DNA of 64,000 nt, taken from positions 744,001 through 808,000 of the forward strand of contig NZ_CP018151.1 in assembly GCF_001889265.1 (NCBI RefSeq). The letters run 5' to 3'. Shown here piece after piece: positions 9,094-17,534 of the stretch (position 1 is the stretch's first letter; the number at the start of each line of letters is the position of its first letter). This stretch comes from Microbacterium sp. 1.5R. GTDB taxonomy: Bacteria > Actinomycetota > Actinomycetes > Actinomycetales > Microbacteriaceae. Made by a program: the position numbers and the translations under genes. Under the pieces are notes generated by a model, which did no database searches, had not been told where the DNA came from, and worked only from the letters and a program-made list of their open reading frames with translations.

Positions 9094-10074
9094 ATGCCTA
9101 GGCGATCGAGCGGGATCACACTGCAACAGCTCCAGTACTTCATCGAGGTCGCTGCGGAGGGGTCCATCACCGCGGCGGCCGACGTGCTCTATGTCGCGCA
9201 GCCCACGATGTCCGCGGCGATGAAAGACCTCGAGAGCCGAGTCGGACGCGATCTGCTCACCCGGTCGGCGCGAGGGGTGACGCTCACGAGCGACGGCACG
9301 GAGTTCCTCGGGTATGCCAGACAGATCGTCGAGCAGGCCGAGCTTCTCGAGCAGCGCTACCTCGGGCGGCCACCGTCGCGCCGCCTCCTCGGGGTCTCTA
9401 CCCAGCATTACTCCTTCGCCGTCGACGCATTCGTGCGGATGGTCAAGCGCTCGAGCGCCGCCGAATACGAGTTCTCGCTCCGCGAGACCCGCACGTGGGA
9501 CATCATCGAGGATGTGCGGACGCTCCGCAGCGAACTCGGCATCCTCTTCCGCAACGACTTCAACCGCAACGTGATCGACAAGCTCCTGCGGGACTCGGGT
9601 CTCGCATTCCATCCGCTCTTCATCGCCGAGCCGCACATCTTCGTCTCACGGCGGAACGCACTCGCGTCGCGAGACCGTGCGACCCTCGACGATCTCGTCG
9701 GCCTTCCGCGTCTCACCTTCGACCAGGGCGCGAACAACTCGTTCTACTTCGCGGAGGAGATCCTCTCGACCCTCTCGAGTGCGCGGGAGATCCGGGTCTC
9801 CGATCGAGCGACGATCTTCAACCTGATGATCGGTCTCGACGGATACACGATCTCAACCGGCATCATCAGCGACGATCTCGATCCCGAGATCGTCGCCGTG
9901 CCCCTCGACGTCGACGAGCGCATCGAGATCGGCTGGATCGGACGCACGGCCATACCGCTCACCGAACAGGCTCAGCAGTACCTCGGCGAGGTGCGAGACG
10001 TGGTGGCGAGCTTCGGCGTGCCCCTTCTCGAGGACGAACCGCGCGAGCCGGAGATCCGTCAGACGGTGCCGTAG
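9094..10074 (+). CDS. LysR-family transcriptional regulator (likely of mesXD)
   Basis: A 326-residue regulator. The winged helix-turn-helix is at residues ~5-64 ([11 protein letters not shown], then [13 protein letters not shown] as the recognition helix), followed by a LysR substrate-binding domain of two lobes. Divergent orientation to mesX-mesD suggests it controls them, probably in response to a methionine-pathway compound such as homocysteine, as MetR does; that effector is a guess. The -10 hexamer TAGCCT lies six bases upstream of the ATG, so the mRNA is probably leaderless. The end overlaps the convergent upp gene by 16 bases. Confidence 0.9.
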   Translation: MPRRSSGITLQQLQYFIEVAAEGSITAAADVLYVAQPTMSAAMKDLESRVGRDLLTRSARGVTLTSDGTEFLGYARQIVEQAELLEQRYLGRPPSRRLLGVSTQHYSFAVDAFVRMVKRSSAAEYEFSLRETRTWDIIEDVRTLRSELGILFRNDFNRNVIDKLLRDSGLAFHPLFIAEPHIFVSRRNALASRDRATLDDLVGLPRLTFDQGANNSFYFAEEILSTLSSAREIRVSDRATIFNLMIGLDGYTISTGIISDDLDPEIVAVPLDVDERIEIGWIGRTAIPLTEQAQQYLGEVRDVVASFGVPLLEDEPREPEIRQTVP

Positions 10075-10691
10075 AGCCGATCGCCGGCGTCGCCGAGTCC
10101 GGGCACGATGTAGCCCTTCTCATTGAGGCGCTCATCCAGGGCCCCGAGCACGATCGTCACGTCGCGGTCTCCGACGAGCGCCTCGATGGCGGCGAGGCCT
10201 TCGGGAGTGCCGAGCAGGCAGATCGCTGTGACGTCCTTGGCCCCGCGGTCGAAGAGGAACTGGATGGCGGCAGCCAGCGAGCCGCCGGTCGCGAGCATCG
10301 GATCGATCGCGAAGCACTGACGATCGCTCAGGTCGTCGGGAAGGCGCTCGGCGTAGGTGGTCGGCTCGAAGGTTTCCTCGTCGCGGACCATGCCCAGGAA
10401 CCCGACCTCTGCCGTCGGCAGCAGCTTCACCAGGCCCTCGAGCATGCCGAGGCCGGCGCGCAGGATCGGCACGACGATCGGACGGGGCTCCGAGATCTTC
10501 ACGCCCATCGTCGTCGTCACGGGAGTGGTGATCTCGACCGGACTGACCTTCACGTTGCGGGTCGCCTCATACGCGAGAAGCGTCACGAGCTCTTCGGTCA
10601 GCTGCCGGAAGACGGGCGACGGAGTGCGATGGTCGCGCAGCACCGAGAGCTTGTGAGTGACGAGAGGGTGGTCGGCGACGTGGACACGCAT
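10059..10691 (-). CDS. upp: Uracil phosphoribosyltransferase
   Basis: A 210-residue enzyme of pyrimidine salvage that makes UMP from uracil and PRPP. The PRPP-binding loop DPMLATGGS is at residues ~129-137, and the C-terminal [12 protein letters not shown] is the uracil-binding segment found in all bacterial Upp proteins. Length and both motifs match the family closely. The gene is leaderless by sequence: -10 TAGCCT ends six bases before the ATG. It is convergent with the LysR gene and divergent from tadA. Confidence 0.97.
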   Translation of the reverse strand: MRVHVADHPLVTHKLSVLRDHRTPSPVFRQLTEELVTLLAYEATRNVKVSPVEITTPVTTTMGVKISEPRPIVVPILRAGLGMLEGLVKLLPTAEVGFLGMVRDEETFEPTTYAERLPDDLSDRQCFAIDPMLATGGSLAAAIQFLFDRGAKDVTAICLLGTPEGLAAIEALVGDRDVTIVLGALDERLNEKGYIVPGLGDAGDRLYGTV

Positions 10692-10697
10692 GGATAC

Positions 10698-10703
10698 AGG
10701 CTA
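10698..10703 (-). promoter_or_regulatory. Leaderless -10 element of upp
   Basis: On the minus strand the hexamer reads TAGCCT and ends 6 bases before the upp ATG at 10691. No ribosome site is present. Confidence 0.55.
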
Positions 10704-10760
10704 ATGCGCCGGGGGCTCCGGTACGACATCGGATGCCGCCGGCCGCCCGAGCGGCTGTCG

Positions 10761-10766
10761 TAGGCT
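10761..10766 (+). promoter_or_regulatory. Leaderless -10 element of tadA
   Basis: TAGGCT ends 6 bases before the tadA ATG at 10773. No ribosome site is present. Confidence 0.55.
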
Positions 10767-10772
10767 CGACGC

Positions 10773-11228
10773 ATGACCGCCTCCGACGCCCGTGCGATGC
10801 GACGCGCGCTCGAGCTCGCGGCCGAGGCATCGGCGGCCTCGGAGATCCCGGTCGGCGCGGTGGTGCTCGACGCAGAGGGCCGGATCATCGCCGAAGGACG
10901 CAATCATCGTGAGGCGACCCACGACCCCACGGGGCACGCCGAGATCGCGGCGCTGCGGTCGGCCGCGGCGTCCGTCGGCTCGTGGAATCTCGACGGCCAC
11001 ACCCTCGTCGTGACCCTCGAGCCCTGCATCATGTGCGCGGGGGCGATCCTGCAGGCGCGGATCGGCCGCGTCGTCTTCGGCGCGTGGGATGACAAGGCGG
11101 GGGCCGCCGGCTCCATGTACGACGTGCTGCGCGACCGTCGGCTGCCGTACCGCGCCGAGGTCGTCGGCGGGGTCGAAGCGGATGCCGCCACGGCCCTGCT
11201 GCGGAGCTTCTTCGAGCAGCGGCGCTGA
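10773..11228 (+). CDS. tadA: tRNA-specific adenosine deaminase
   Basis: A 151-residue zinc deaminase that converts A34 to inosine in the tRNA-Arg(ACG) anticodon, allowing reading of CGU, CGC and CGA. The zinc/catalytic set is complete: H55 and E57 in TGHAEIAAL, C85 and C88 in EPCIMCAG. Length and the AWDDKAGAAGS segment match TadA rather than cytidine deaminase. It appears monocistronic with a leaderless promoter. Confidence 0.95.
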   Translation: MTASDARAMRRALELAAEASAASEIPVGAVVLDAEGRIIAEGRNHREATHDPTGHAEIAALRSAAASVGSWNLDGHTLVVTLEPCIMCAGAILQARIGRVVFGAWDDKAGAAGSMYDVLRDRRLPYRAEVVGGVEADAATALLRSFFEQRR

Positions 11229-11251
11229 CGGCTACGGGACCCCGCGCGCGA

Positions 11252-12223
11252 TCAGTCGGAGGACTTGAGCACGAAGACGTCGGTCGACGGCTCGGGGTCG
11301 AGCGACGGCCGGTACACGTCGGGCTCGATGTAGATCACGCGTGCGATCGGAAGAGCCTCGCGGATGCGGGCCTCGATCGCATCGATGTCGACAGCTGCCT
11401 CGCGCAGCGGCTTGTTCGCGTTGAGTGCGATCTTCGCCGCGACCATGAGCTCGTCCGGGCCCAGGTAGAGGGTCTTCATGTGGATGATCTTCTCGATCTC
11501 GTCGCCCGCGTTGATCGCGTCGACGATGCGATCGTGATCGGCCTGCGTGGCGCCCTCGCCCACGAGGAGGCTCTTCGTCTCGACGCCGAGCACGATCGCG
11601 ATGAGCACGAGCAGGATGCCGATCATCAATGTGCCGAGTGCGTCGAACAGCGGGTTTCCGGTGATCACGGTGAGCCCGACGCCGAGCAGTGCGAACGTGA
11701 GACCGGTGAGTGCCCCGACGTCCTCGAGGAGCACGACGGGGAGCTCCGGCGCCTTCGCGCGGCGCACGAACGACACCCAGGACTGGCCCGTGTCACGGAC
11801 GAGATTGCTCTCTCTGACGGCGGTGCGCAGCGAGAACGACTCGAGGCCGATCGCGACCACCAGCACGACGATCGGCAGCCACCACCACGTCTTGTCGAGT
11901 TCATGCGGGTGCGTGAGCTTGTCGATCGCCTCGTAGATCGCGAACAGACCTCCGACGGAGAACAGGATGATCGACACCACGAACGCGTAGACGTACCGTT
12001 CCCGCCCGTAGCCGAAGGGGTGCGCCCTGTCCGCCTCGCGCTTCGCCTTGCGTCCGCCCAGCATGAGCAGCAGCTGGTTGCCCGAGTCGGCGACCGAGTG
12101 GATCGCCTCGGCGAGCATCGATGCGGATCCCGACAGCGCCCACGCGAGGAACTTCGCCAGGGCTATGCCCAGGTTCGCCAGGAACGCCGCGAGAATGGCC
12201 TTGCCGCCGCCGGATGCACTCAT
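11252..12223 (-). CDS. Cation diffusion facilitator (CDF) family transporter
   Basis: A 323-residue inner-membrane metal/proton antiporter with about six membrane helices in the first 215 residues and a cytoplasmic C-terminal domain. Helix II carries H-x3-D as AIHSVADSGNQ (~41-51), the first half of the CDF metal site. The helix V segment LLEDVGALTG has E-D in place of the usual H/D-x3-D, so the metal cannot be named from motifs alone; Zn, Co, Fe or Mn are possible. It is divergent from proC, both with leaderless promoters. Confidence 0.88.
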   Translation of the reverse strand: MSASGGGKAILAAFLANLGIALAKFLAWALSGSASMLAEAIHSVADSGNQLLLMLGGRKAKREADRAHPFGYGRERYVYAFVVSIILFSVGGLFAIYEAIDKLTHPHELDKTWWWLPIVVLVVAIGLESFSLRTAVRESNLVRDTGQSWVSFVRRAKAPELPVVLLEDVGALTGLTFALLGVGLTVITGNPLFDALGTLMIGILLVLIAIVLGVETKSLLVGEGATQADHDRIVDAINAGDEIEKIIHMKTLYLGPDELMVAAKIALNANKPLREAAVDIDAIEARIREALPIARVIYIEPDVYRPSLDPEPSTDVFVLKSSD

Positions 12224-12229
12224 GCGTCG

Positions 12230-12235
12230 AGTCTA
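12230..12235 (-). promoter_or_regulatory. Leaderless -10 element of the CDF transporter gene
   Basis: Minus-strand TAGACT ends 6 bases before the ATG at 12223. Confidence 0.5.
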
Positions 12236-12271
12236 GATCGGCTCGTCCGTGGTCGCCCGGTGCGCCCGCCG

Positions 12272-12277
12272 TAGGAT
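12272..12277 (+). promoter_or_regulatory. Leaderless -10 element of proC
   Basis: TAGGAT ends 6 bases before the proC ATG at 12284. Confidence 0.5.
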
Positions 12278-12283
12278 GGCGAC

Positions 12284-13123
12284 ATGGCTGACTCGCTTCC
12301 CGCTCTCGCGTTCCTCGGTGCCGGATCGATGGGCGGCGCGATCCTCCGAGGGGTGGTCGCATCCGGCATCCAGGTCGACGGGGGAATCACCGCGACGAAC
12401 CGCACGCCCGAGAAGGCGGCGGCCCTCGCCGACCTCGACGGGGTCAGGAGCATCGCCCTGTCCGAGACCACCGACGGCAACGCGGATGCGGTCGCGAAGG
12501 CTCGCATCGTCCTCGTCGGGGTGAAGCCCTCGATGGTGCCCGATCTGCTGCGCGAGATCGCCTCGCATTTGGCCGACGACGCGATCGTCGTGAGCCTCGC
12601 TGCGGGAGTCACGCTCCAGACCTTCACCGACAACCTCGGCGCCGACGTGCGGGTCATCCGATCGATGCCGAACACGCCCTCGACAGTTGGCAAGGGAGTC
12701 ACCGGTCTGGCCGCGGGGGCAGCGGCATCCGACGACGATCTCGCCCTCGTGCACCGCCTCTTCGCCACCGTGGGCGCGGTTGTCGAGGTTCCCGAATCGC
12801 AGATCGACGCACTCTCGACGATCTCGGGTTCCGGCCCCGCCTACGTCTACCTGCTCATCGAGGAGCTGACCAAGGCAGCCGTCGGAATGGGCTTCAGCGA
12901 GAGCGACGCGCGGGTCATGGTGGAGCAGACCTTCATCGGCGCCACTGCGCTGCTCGATGCGTCGGGTGAGGAGCCGTCCGAGCTCCGCCGCAGGGTCACG
13001 AGCCCCAAGGGCACCACCGAGAAGGCCGTGGCGGTGCTGCAGGACGCGCACCTCGATCGCACCTTCGCGGATGCCGCCGCTGCCGCGCTCGCACGCGCGA
13101 AGGAACTCGCGGCCGGAGCCTGA
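12284..13123 (+). CDS. proC: Pyrroline-5-carboxylate reductase
   Basis: A 279-residue NAD(P)H-dependent enzyme for the last step of proline synthesis. It has the N-terminal dinucleotide motif LGAGSMGGAI (residues ~9-18), the conserved RSMPNTP segment at ~127-133 and the C-terminal signature with SGSGPAYVYLLIE and VTSPKGTTEKAV, which binds the substrate. The length is standard. The next gene starts two bases after the stop, so the two are co-transcribed. Confidence 0.96.
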   Translation: MADSLPALAFLGAGSMGGAILRGVVASGIQVDGGITATNRTPEKAAALADLDGVRSIALSETTDGNADAVAKARIVLVGVKPSMVPDLLREIASHLADDAIVVSLAAGVTLQTFTDNLGADVRVIRSMPNTPSTVGKGVTGLAAGAAASDDDLALVHRLFATVGAVVEVPESQIDALSTISGSGPAYVYLLIEELTKAAVGMGFSESDARVMVEQTFIGATALLDASGEEPSELRRRVTSPKGTTEKAVAVLQDAHLDRTFADAAAAALARAKELAAGA

Positions 13124-13124
13124 C

Positions 13125-13412
13125 ATGCAGCTGCGGTTCTCCGGGGAGATCTGGTTCTGGCGCGGTCCCGCGCCGTTCCATTTCGTCACCGTGCCGCCGG
13201 CGGAGAGCGAGATGATCGGTGAGGTCGCGAGCGTCGTCACCTACGGATGGGGGATGATCCCCGCATCCGTCACGATCGGCGACACGACGGTGACCACCGC
13301 CCTCTGGCCCAAGGACGGCGGCTACATCGTGCCGATCAAGAAGGCACTGCAAGACCGTGAGGGCGTCGCGGTCGACGACCTCGTCGAGATCGCGCTCGAC
13401 ATCGACGCCTGA
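13125..13412 (+). CDS. DUF1905 domain protein
   Basis: A 95-residue protein with the start ATG at 13125, directly after the proC stop. It matches the small DUF1905 family: an N-terminal FSGEIWFWRGPAPFHFV strand pair, then a GWGMIPASVTIG segment and a C-terminal half with GGYIVPIKKALQ. The family forms a small beta barrel related to AbrB-like or bacteriocin-protection proteins, without a firm function. There is no signal peptide or membrane segment. A longer in-frame reading from 12957 overlaps proC and is rejected. Confidence 0.8.
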   Translation: MQLRFSGEIWFWRGPAPFHFVTVPPAESEMIGEVASVVTYGWGMIPASVTIGDTTVTTALWPKDGGYIVPIKKALQDREGVAVDDLVEIALDIDA

Positions 13413-13433
13413 CGTCCGTCGCGCGGATGCCGG

Positions 13434-14105
13434 TCAGCGGTCGAGGGCGGCGAAGCGCTCGATGTCGCTGTTGGTGCCCGAGACGATGATCAGATCGTGG
13501 TTGGTGACGATCGTGTTCGCCTCGGCGTAGCGGAACGGCTTGCCCGGGCTCTTCACTCCCACGACCGTGACCTTGTACTTGCTGCGCACGCCGGACTCGT
13601 TCAGACCCACGCCGCGGATGAACTTCGGCGGGTACATCTTGGCCAGCACGAAGTCGTCGTCGAAGCGGATGAAGTCGAGCATCCGGCCGGAGACGAGGTG
13701 CGCGACGCGCTCACCGGCTTCTCGCTCGGGGTAGATGACGTGGTTGGCGCCGACGCGGGCGAGGATCTTGCCGTGCGACTGCGAGACCGCCTTGGCCCAG
13801 ATCTGCGGCACCTTGAGATCGACGAGGTTCGCGGTGATCAGCACTGACGCCTCGATCGACGAGCCGACGGCGACGACGGCGACCTGGAAGTCCTGCGCGC
13901 CGATCTGCCGCAGGGCGTCGATGTTCTTGGCGTCGGCCTGCACCGTGTGCGTGACGCGGTCCGACCATTTCTGCACGAGCTCGAGGTTGTCGTCGATCGC
14001 CAGGACCTCGCGGTCGAGACGATCGAGTTCGCCTGCGCAGGCGGCACCGAACCGGCCGAGACCGATGACGAGGACGGGAGCGTCGCCCCGGAGGACTTCA
14101 ACCAA
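13434..14105 (-). CDS. Potassium uptake regulatory subunit (TrkA/KtrA type, RCK domains)
   Basis: A 223-residue cytoplasmic gating subunit. The RCK-N Rossmann fold starts with VLVIGLGRFGAA (residues ~11-22), followed by the acidic IDDN nucleotide-contact segment and a RCK-C domain in the last ~80 residues. Such proteins open the membrane subunit in response to ATP/NADH or c-di-AMP. The start appears to be TTG 14105, overlapping the stop of the preceding membrane-subunit gene by 8 bases, so expression is translationally coupled. One RCK unit of ~220 residues is the KtrA form; E. coli TrkA has two. Confidence 0.9.
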   Translation of the reverse strand: MVEVLRGDAPVLVIGLGRFGAACAGELDRLDREVLAIDDNLELVQKWSDRVTHTVQADAKNIDALRQIGAQDFQVAVVAVGSSIEASVLITANLVDLKVPQIWAKAVSQSHGKILARVGANHVIYPEREAGERVAHLVSGRMLDFIRFDDDFVLAKMYPPKFIRGVGLNESGVRSKYKVTVVGVKSPGKPFRYAEANTIVTNHDLIIVSGTNSDIERFAALDR

Positions 14106-15528
14106 CGATCGGCCTTTCCACGGGCAGTGAGTAGTACTGCGTTCGCGATGTCGCGGCGACGGCCGCGGCGAGAGTCACTGTACCAACGCGCCCCATGAAG
14201 ATGGTGGTCGCGAGGACGTACGAACCGGCGTCGGGGAGATCGGCGGTGAGGCCGGTCGAGAGTCCGACGGTGGCGAAAGCCGAGATGACGTCGAAGAGGA
14301 CGTGGCTGATGTCCGCCTTGGTGATCTGGGCGATGATGATCGTCGAGAGCGCCACGATCGTGGCTCCCCAGGCGACGACGCTCAACGCGACGCGCTGCAC
14401 GTCGCTGGGGATGCGACGGCCGAACGCCTCGACGGACTGACGGCCCTTGGCCTCGGACCACACCGCGATCGCGAGCACCGCCAGGGTCGTCACCTTGATT
14501 CCGCCTGCGGTGGAGGCCGAGCCGCCGCCGACGAACATCAGCATGCTCGCGGCGAGGAGGGATGAGCCGTTCAGATCGTCCATCTCGATCACGTTGAAGC
14601 CGCCCGACCTCGTCATCGCGGACAGGAAGAACGCCTGGAAGGTCGTGTCCGCGGCATCCATCGACCCGAACGTCTTCGGGTTCGCGTACTCGAGGATCAG
14701 GAAGACGGCGGCGCCGAGCACGAAGAGCAGCACCGTGGTGACCAGGGTGAGCTTGGTGTGCAACGACCACTTCTTCACGTGCCACACGTGCTTGGCCAGG
14801 GTGTAGATCACCGGGAAGCCGATGCTGCCGAGGAACACGCCGGCCATCAGCAGCGTGAGGACGAGATAGTCGTCGGCGAACACGGCGACTCCGCCGGCGT
14901 TCGGCGCGAAGCCGGTGTTGGTGAAGGCCATCGCGGCGAAGTAGGGGGCCTCCCAGAGCGCTGCGATCGGCTCGACCCCGGCCATCACGAGTGCGGGGTA
15001 GAGGAGGACCGCGAGCACGCCCTCGATGATCAGCGCGGAGACGGCCACGGTCGTCAGGAGCTGACCGACTTCGCCCAGCCGGACGGTCTGGCTCTCGTTC
15101 ACCACGCCACCGTGCGCGCGAAGGGGGTTGGTGTCTCCCGCGGCGAGGAGCTTGGCGCGGAGTCCCAGTCTCTTGGAGATGAGCATGCCCATCAACGAGG
15201 CGAGGGTGAGAACGCCGAGCGCGCCGATGTTGACGCCGATGAAGATCAGCACGTGACCGAAGGGCGACCAGTACGTCGCCATGTCGACGGTCGCGAGTCC
15301 CGTGACGCAGATGGTGGAGACCGCGGTGAACAGTGCATCCGCCAACGGCGTGACCGTGCGCGAGGCCGAGGCGATCGGCAGCGAGAGCAGCACCGTGAAG
15401 ACCAGGATGAGCAGCGCGAAGATGACGATCGCGAAGCGCGAGGGCGACGACGTGATGATGTGCTTGCCCCAGGAGGCGGCGTTCTGGAGACGCTGTCGAG
15501 GCGACGACGCCGAAACGATGCCCGACAT
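14098..15528 (-). CDS. TrkH/KtrB-family potassium transporter
   Basis: A 476-residue membrane protein with about ten helices and four pore-loop repeats. Selectivity-filter glycines appear as STICVTGLAT, MAFTNTGFAPN, MTRSGGFN and ISAFATVGLSTG. The gate-region stretch GGGSASTAGGIKV is typical of TrkH/KtrB. It forms the potassium pore, with the RCK protein encoded just downstream and overlapping by 8 bases. A clear AAGGGGGA ribosome site precedes the ATG at 15528. Confidence 0.93.
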   Translation of the reverse strand: MSGIVSASSPRQRLQNAASWGKHIITSSPSRFAIVIFALLILVFTVLLSLPIASASRTVTPLADALFTAVSTICVTGLATVDMATYWSPFGHVLIFIGVNIGALGVLTLASLMGMLISKRLGLRAKLLAAGDTNPLRAHGGVVNESQTVRLGEVGQLLTTVAVSALIIEGVLAVLLYPALVMAGVEPIAALWEAPYFAAMAFTNTGFAPNAGGVAVFADDYLVLTLLMAGVFLGSIGFPVIYTLAKHVWHVKKWSLHTKLTLVTTVLLFVLGAAVFLILEYANPKTFGSMDAADTTFQAFFLSAMTRSGGFNVIEMDDLNGSSLLAASMLMFVGGGSASTAGGIKVTTLAVLAIAVWSEAKGRQSVEAFGRRIPSDVQRVALSVVAWGATIVALSTIIIAQITKADISHVLFDVISAFATVGLSTGLTADLPDAGSYVLATTIFMGRVGTVTLAAAVAATSRTQYYSLPVERPIVG

Positions 15529-15620
15529 CGCGTCCCCCTTCGATCTTCCTGCTCCGACGTGCGCGGATGCACGGCGCTGATCGCCGAGCCTTCGTCATGG
15601 TACTCCGTGCCGGGGACGAC

Positions 15621-15626
15621 TACCCT
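15621..15626 (+). promoter_or_regulatory. Leaderless -10 element of the ArsR-type gene
   Basis: TACCCT ends 6 bases before the ATG at 15633. Confidence 0.5.
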
Positions 15627-15632
15627 GATCAC

Positions 15633-16049
15633 ATGACGGACATCTTCGACGTGATCGCAGACGGTACGAGGCGAGACATTCTCCAGCTTCTCCTGCGACG
15701 CACCGCCGAAGGGGATGCCGGAACGAGCGTGAGCCAGATCGTCGCCGACCTCGGCATCAGCCAGCCGACCGTCTCGAAGCATCTGAAGGTCCTGCGCGAG
15801 GCCGAGCTGGTCAGCGTCCGCGAAGACGGGCAGCGTCGTTTCTACAGCTTGGCCGTCGAGCCGCTCGAGGCCGTCGACGACTGGCTCGTGCCCTTCCTCA
15901 TGGATGCCTACGGCGACGACGCACCCGACATCGACTACCCCGGACTGCCGCTGCCCGACGGAGCCGCACACGCGGCCGAGGTCGTCGGCCGTGCCGCGGC
16001 ATCGGCCAAGCACGTGGTCGCGACGGCTCTCAAGCGTCTCGGCGGCTGA
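15633..16049 (+). CDS. ArsR-family winged-helix regulator
   Basis: A 138-residue DNA-binding protein. The winged helix is at residues ~8-75: FDVIADGTRRDIL, then the recognition helix in ISQPTVSKHLKVL and a wing ending in RRFYSLA. No cysteine pair of the metal-sensing ArsR/SmtB type is seen, so the signal is unlikely to be a heavy metal. The start at 15633 is chosen because a -10 TACCCT lies six bases upstream and the family begins close to this methionine. It is divergent from the potassium transporter pair and could regulate it, but no evidence shows this. Confidence 0.85.
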   Translation: MTDIFDVIADGTRRDILQLLLRRTAEGDAGTSVSQIVADLGISQPTVSKHLKVLREAELVSVREDGQRRFYSLAVEPLEAVDDWLVPFLMDAYGDDAPDIDYPGLPLPDGAAHAAEVVGRAAASAKHVVATALKRLGG

Positions 16050-16068
16050 TCGCGGCCGGAGACACACA

Positions 16069-16106
16069 TCGCCCCTGACGATCGGGGGGCGTGTCGTCAG
16101 GGGCGA
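16069..16106 (+). terminator. Hairpin terminator after the ArsR gene
   Basis: A perfect 13-bp stem (TCGCCCCTGACGA, 16069-16081, pairing with 16094-16106) with a 12-base loop and no T-run. It is probably a U-tract-poor actinobacterial terminator. Confidence 0.65.
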
Positions 16107-16247
16107 GGCCGCGGGCCCCAGCCCGCGTGACTCGGATGGTGCCATCGTGAGTCGTGTGGTCAGCCTCGCAGGGCAGTCTGAGCGGTTCCGGCATACGTCC
16201 TATGTCTCCGCTGTGACCTCGCCCGTTCCGCGGGCCATGATGAGGGG

Positions 16248-16949
16248 ATGACCACAGTTTCCGCTTCGAGTCCCCGCGTGATCGACCTCAGCCACACGAT
16301 CGAGGCGGGGCTGGTGACCTACCCGGGTCTTCCGGCACCGACGATCACTCCGCACCTCACTCGCGAGGACTCGCGTTCGAAGTACGCGCCGGGGACGGAG
16401 TTCGCGATGGACATCATCACGATGATCGGGAACACGGGCACCTACCTCGACGCGCCCTACCACCGCTACGACGACGGCGGAGACCTGGCCTCGCTCGACC
16501 TGAGCTCGCTGGTCGGGCTGCGTGCCGAGGTGTTCCACCTGCGAGGCGCCTGGCGTGCTGAGCATCGCGGGATCGATGCCGACGCACTCGTCGACCGCGA
16601 CCTGAGCGGAGCAGCGGTCCTGCTCGACACCGGATGGGATGAGCACTTCGGCACACCGGAGTACGGGCGCGGGGCGCCGTTCCTCACGGAAGGAGGGGCT
16701 CGTCACCTCGCCGCCGCGGGGGTAGGCCTGGTGGGAATCGACTCCCTGAACATCGACGACACCGAGAGCGGAGGAGAGCGGCCCGCCCACAGCATCCTGC
16801 TCGCCGCCGGCATCCATGTGGTCGAGCACTTGACGCACCTCGACGCTGTGCCGTCGCAGGGGGCGCGGTTCACCGCTGCACCGCCGGCCGTGCGCGGATT
16901 CGGGACCTTTCCCGTGCGCGCCTTCGCGACCGTCGGGGATGCACACTGA
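16248..16949 (+). CDS. Cyclase/kynurenine formamidase-like family protein with altered metal site
   Basis: A 233-residue protein of the cyclase superfamily, which includes the metal-dependent kynurenine formamidases. The family metal motif HxGTHxDxPxH appears here as N62-T-G-T-Y66-L-D68-A-P-Y-H72: the two first histidines are Asn and Tyr, while the aspartate and last histidine remain. The C-terminal HVVEHL keeps a glutamate that could bind metal. It may bind a different metal, or act as a non-canonical hydrolase or binding protein. The reaction cannot be predicted. It stands alone between two regulator genes. Confidence 0.75.
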   Translation: MTTVSASSPRVIDLSHTIEAGLVTYPGLPAPTITPHLTREDSRSKYAPGTEFAMDIITMIGNTGTYLDAPYHRYDDGGDLASLDLSSLVGLRAEVFHLRGAWRAEHRGIDADALVDRDLSGAAVLLDTGWDEHFGTPEYGRGAPFLTEGGARHLAAAGVGLVGIDSLNIDDTESGGERPAHSILLAAGIHVVEHLTHLDAVPSQGARFTAAPPAVRGFGTFPVRAFATVGDAH

Positions 16950-17027
16950 TCACACAGGCCACATGGGTTTACACGTGTCCCACCTTGCCCATAGAGTGTG
17001 CACACAATCCAGAAAGGGGTACGTGGG

Positions 17028-17219
17028 ATGCCCGAGGTTCCAGATGTCCGGTTCCTTACGGTGGCCGAGGTCGCCGAACTCATGCGTGTGTCGAAGATGA
17101 CGGTCTATCGGATGGTGCACGCTGGGGAGCTGCCAGCCATCCGCTTCGGTCGCAGTTTCCGTGTTCCGGAATCCGCGGTCGCCGAGGCCCTGCAGCGACC
17201 GATAGCCGACGTCGGCTGA
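17028..17219 (+). CDS. BldC-like MerR-type helix-turn-helix protein
   Basis: A 63-residue protein that is essentially one winged helix: FLTVAEVAELMRVSKMTVYR, then GELPAIRFGRSFRVPESAV. This matches the small BldC/excisionase-type regulators of Actinobacteria, in which one domain binds direct repeats cooperatively; in Streptomyces BldC controls development. The start at ATG 17028 follows the ribosome site GAAAGGGG at 17012-17019. An earlier methionine at 16998 would add ten residues and has no such site. No phage genes are near, so an excisionase role is unlikely. Confidence 0.85.
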   Translation: MPEVPDVRFLTVAEVAELMRVSKMTVYRMVHAGELPAIRFGRSFRVPESAVAEALQRPIADVG

Positions 17220-17270
17220 CGTCCTCGGCGTCGTCTCGTGAGCGCGTGCAGCAGAAGCTCCACGGTTTGC

Positions 17271-17276
17271 TAGACT
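17271..17276 (+). promoter_or_regulatory. -10 element of the bS22 gene
   Basis: TAGACT is placed to give a leader of about 72 bases before the GTG at 17355, in contrast to the many leaderless genes around it. No convincing -35 is visible. Confidence 0.4.
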
Positions 17277-17306
17277 GATCCGAGGCATTTTTCCGTGCCC
17301 GTACCC

Positions 17307-17330
17307 GGGTGTCCGTCACCGACGACACCC
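17307..17330 (+). other. Leader hairpin upstream of the bS22 gene
   Basis: GGGTGT (17307-17312) pairs with ACACCC (17325-17330). Inside, CGTC (17314-17317) pairs with GACG (17321-17324) around a three-base loop, with one bulged C. It sits 24 bases before the GTG. It may be a regulatory structure or simply a stable leader. Confidence 0.4.
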
Positions 17331-17354
17331 AGCCACTGACTTAGTGAGGTTTCC

Positions 17355-17453
17355 GTGGGTTCTGTCATCAAGAAGCGCCGCAAGCGCATGGCGAAGAAGA
17401 AGCACCGCAAGCTGCTTCGTAAGACTCGCCACCAGCGTCGCAACAAGAAGTAA
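17355..17453 (+). CDS. Small ribosomal protein bS22 (AURKAIP1/Cox24-type, 32 residues)
   Basis: A 32-codon gene beginning GTG GGT TCT GTC. The protein, MGSVIKKRRKRMAKKKHRKL and onward, is two-thirds Lys/Arg, as is the short actinobacterial ribosomal protein found in mycobacterial 30S structures near the decoding centre. A ribosome site AGTGAGG lies at 17343-17349. It is too short for ordinary gene callers with a length cutoff. It has its own promoter, a hairpin leader and a terminator, so it is a single-gene unit. Confidence 0.93.
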   Translation: MGSVIKKRRKRMAKKKHRKLLRKTRHQRRNKK

Positions 17454-17466
17454 GCGACCAGACACG

Positions 17467-17497
17467 AGCGCCTGTCTCCGGACGGGCGCTTTGTGTC
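17467..17497 (+). terminator. Terminator after the bS22 gene
   Basis: AGCGCC-T-GTC pairs with GAC-G-GGCGCT (17467-17490, one G-U pair, loop TCCG), followed by the T-rich TTTGTGTCT. Confidence 0.75.
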
Positions 17498-17534
17498 TCT
17501 GCCCCCGGTTTCCCACTCGTCGCAGGAGCATGCC

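Noticed and set aside
16998..17219. A prophage excisionase
   Set aside because: The helix-turn-helix is of the excisionase/BldC type, but no integrase, attachment-site repeats or phage genes are near.
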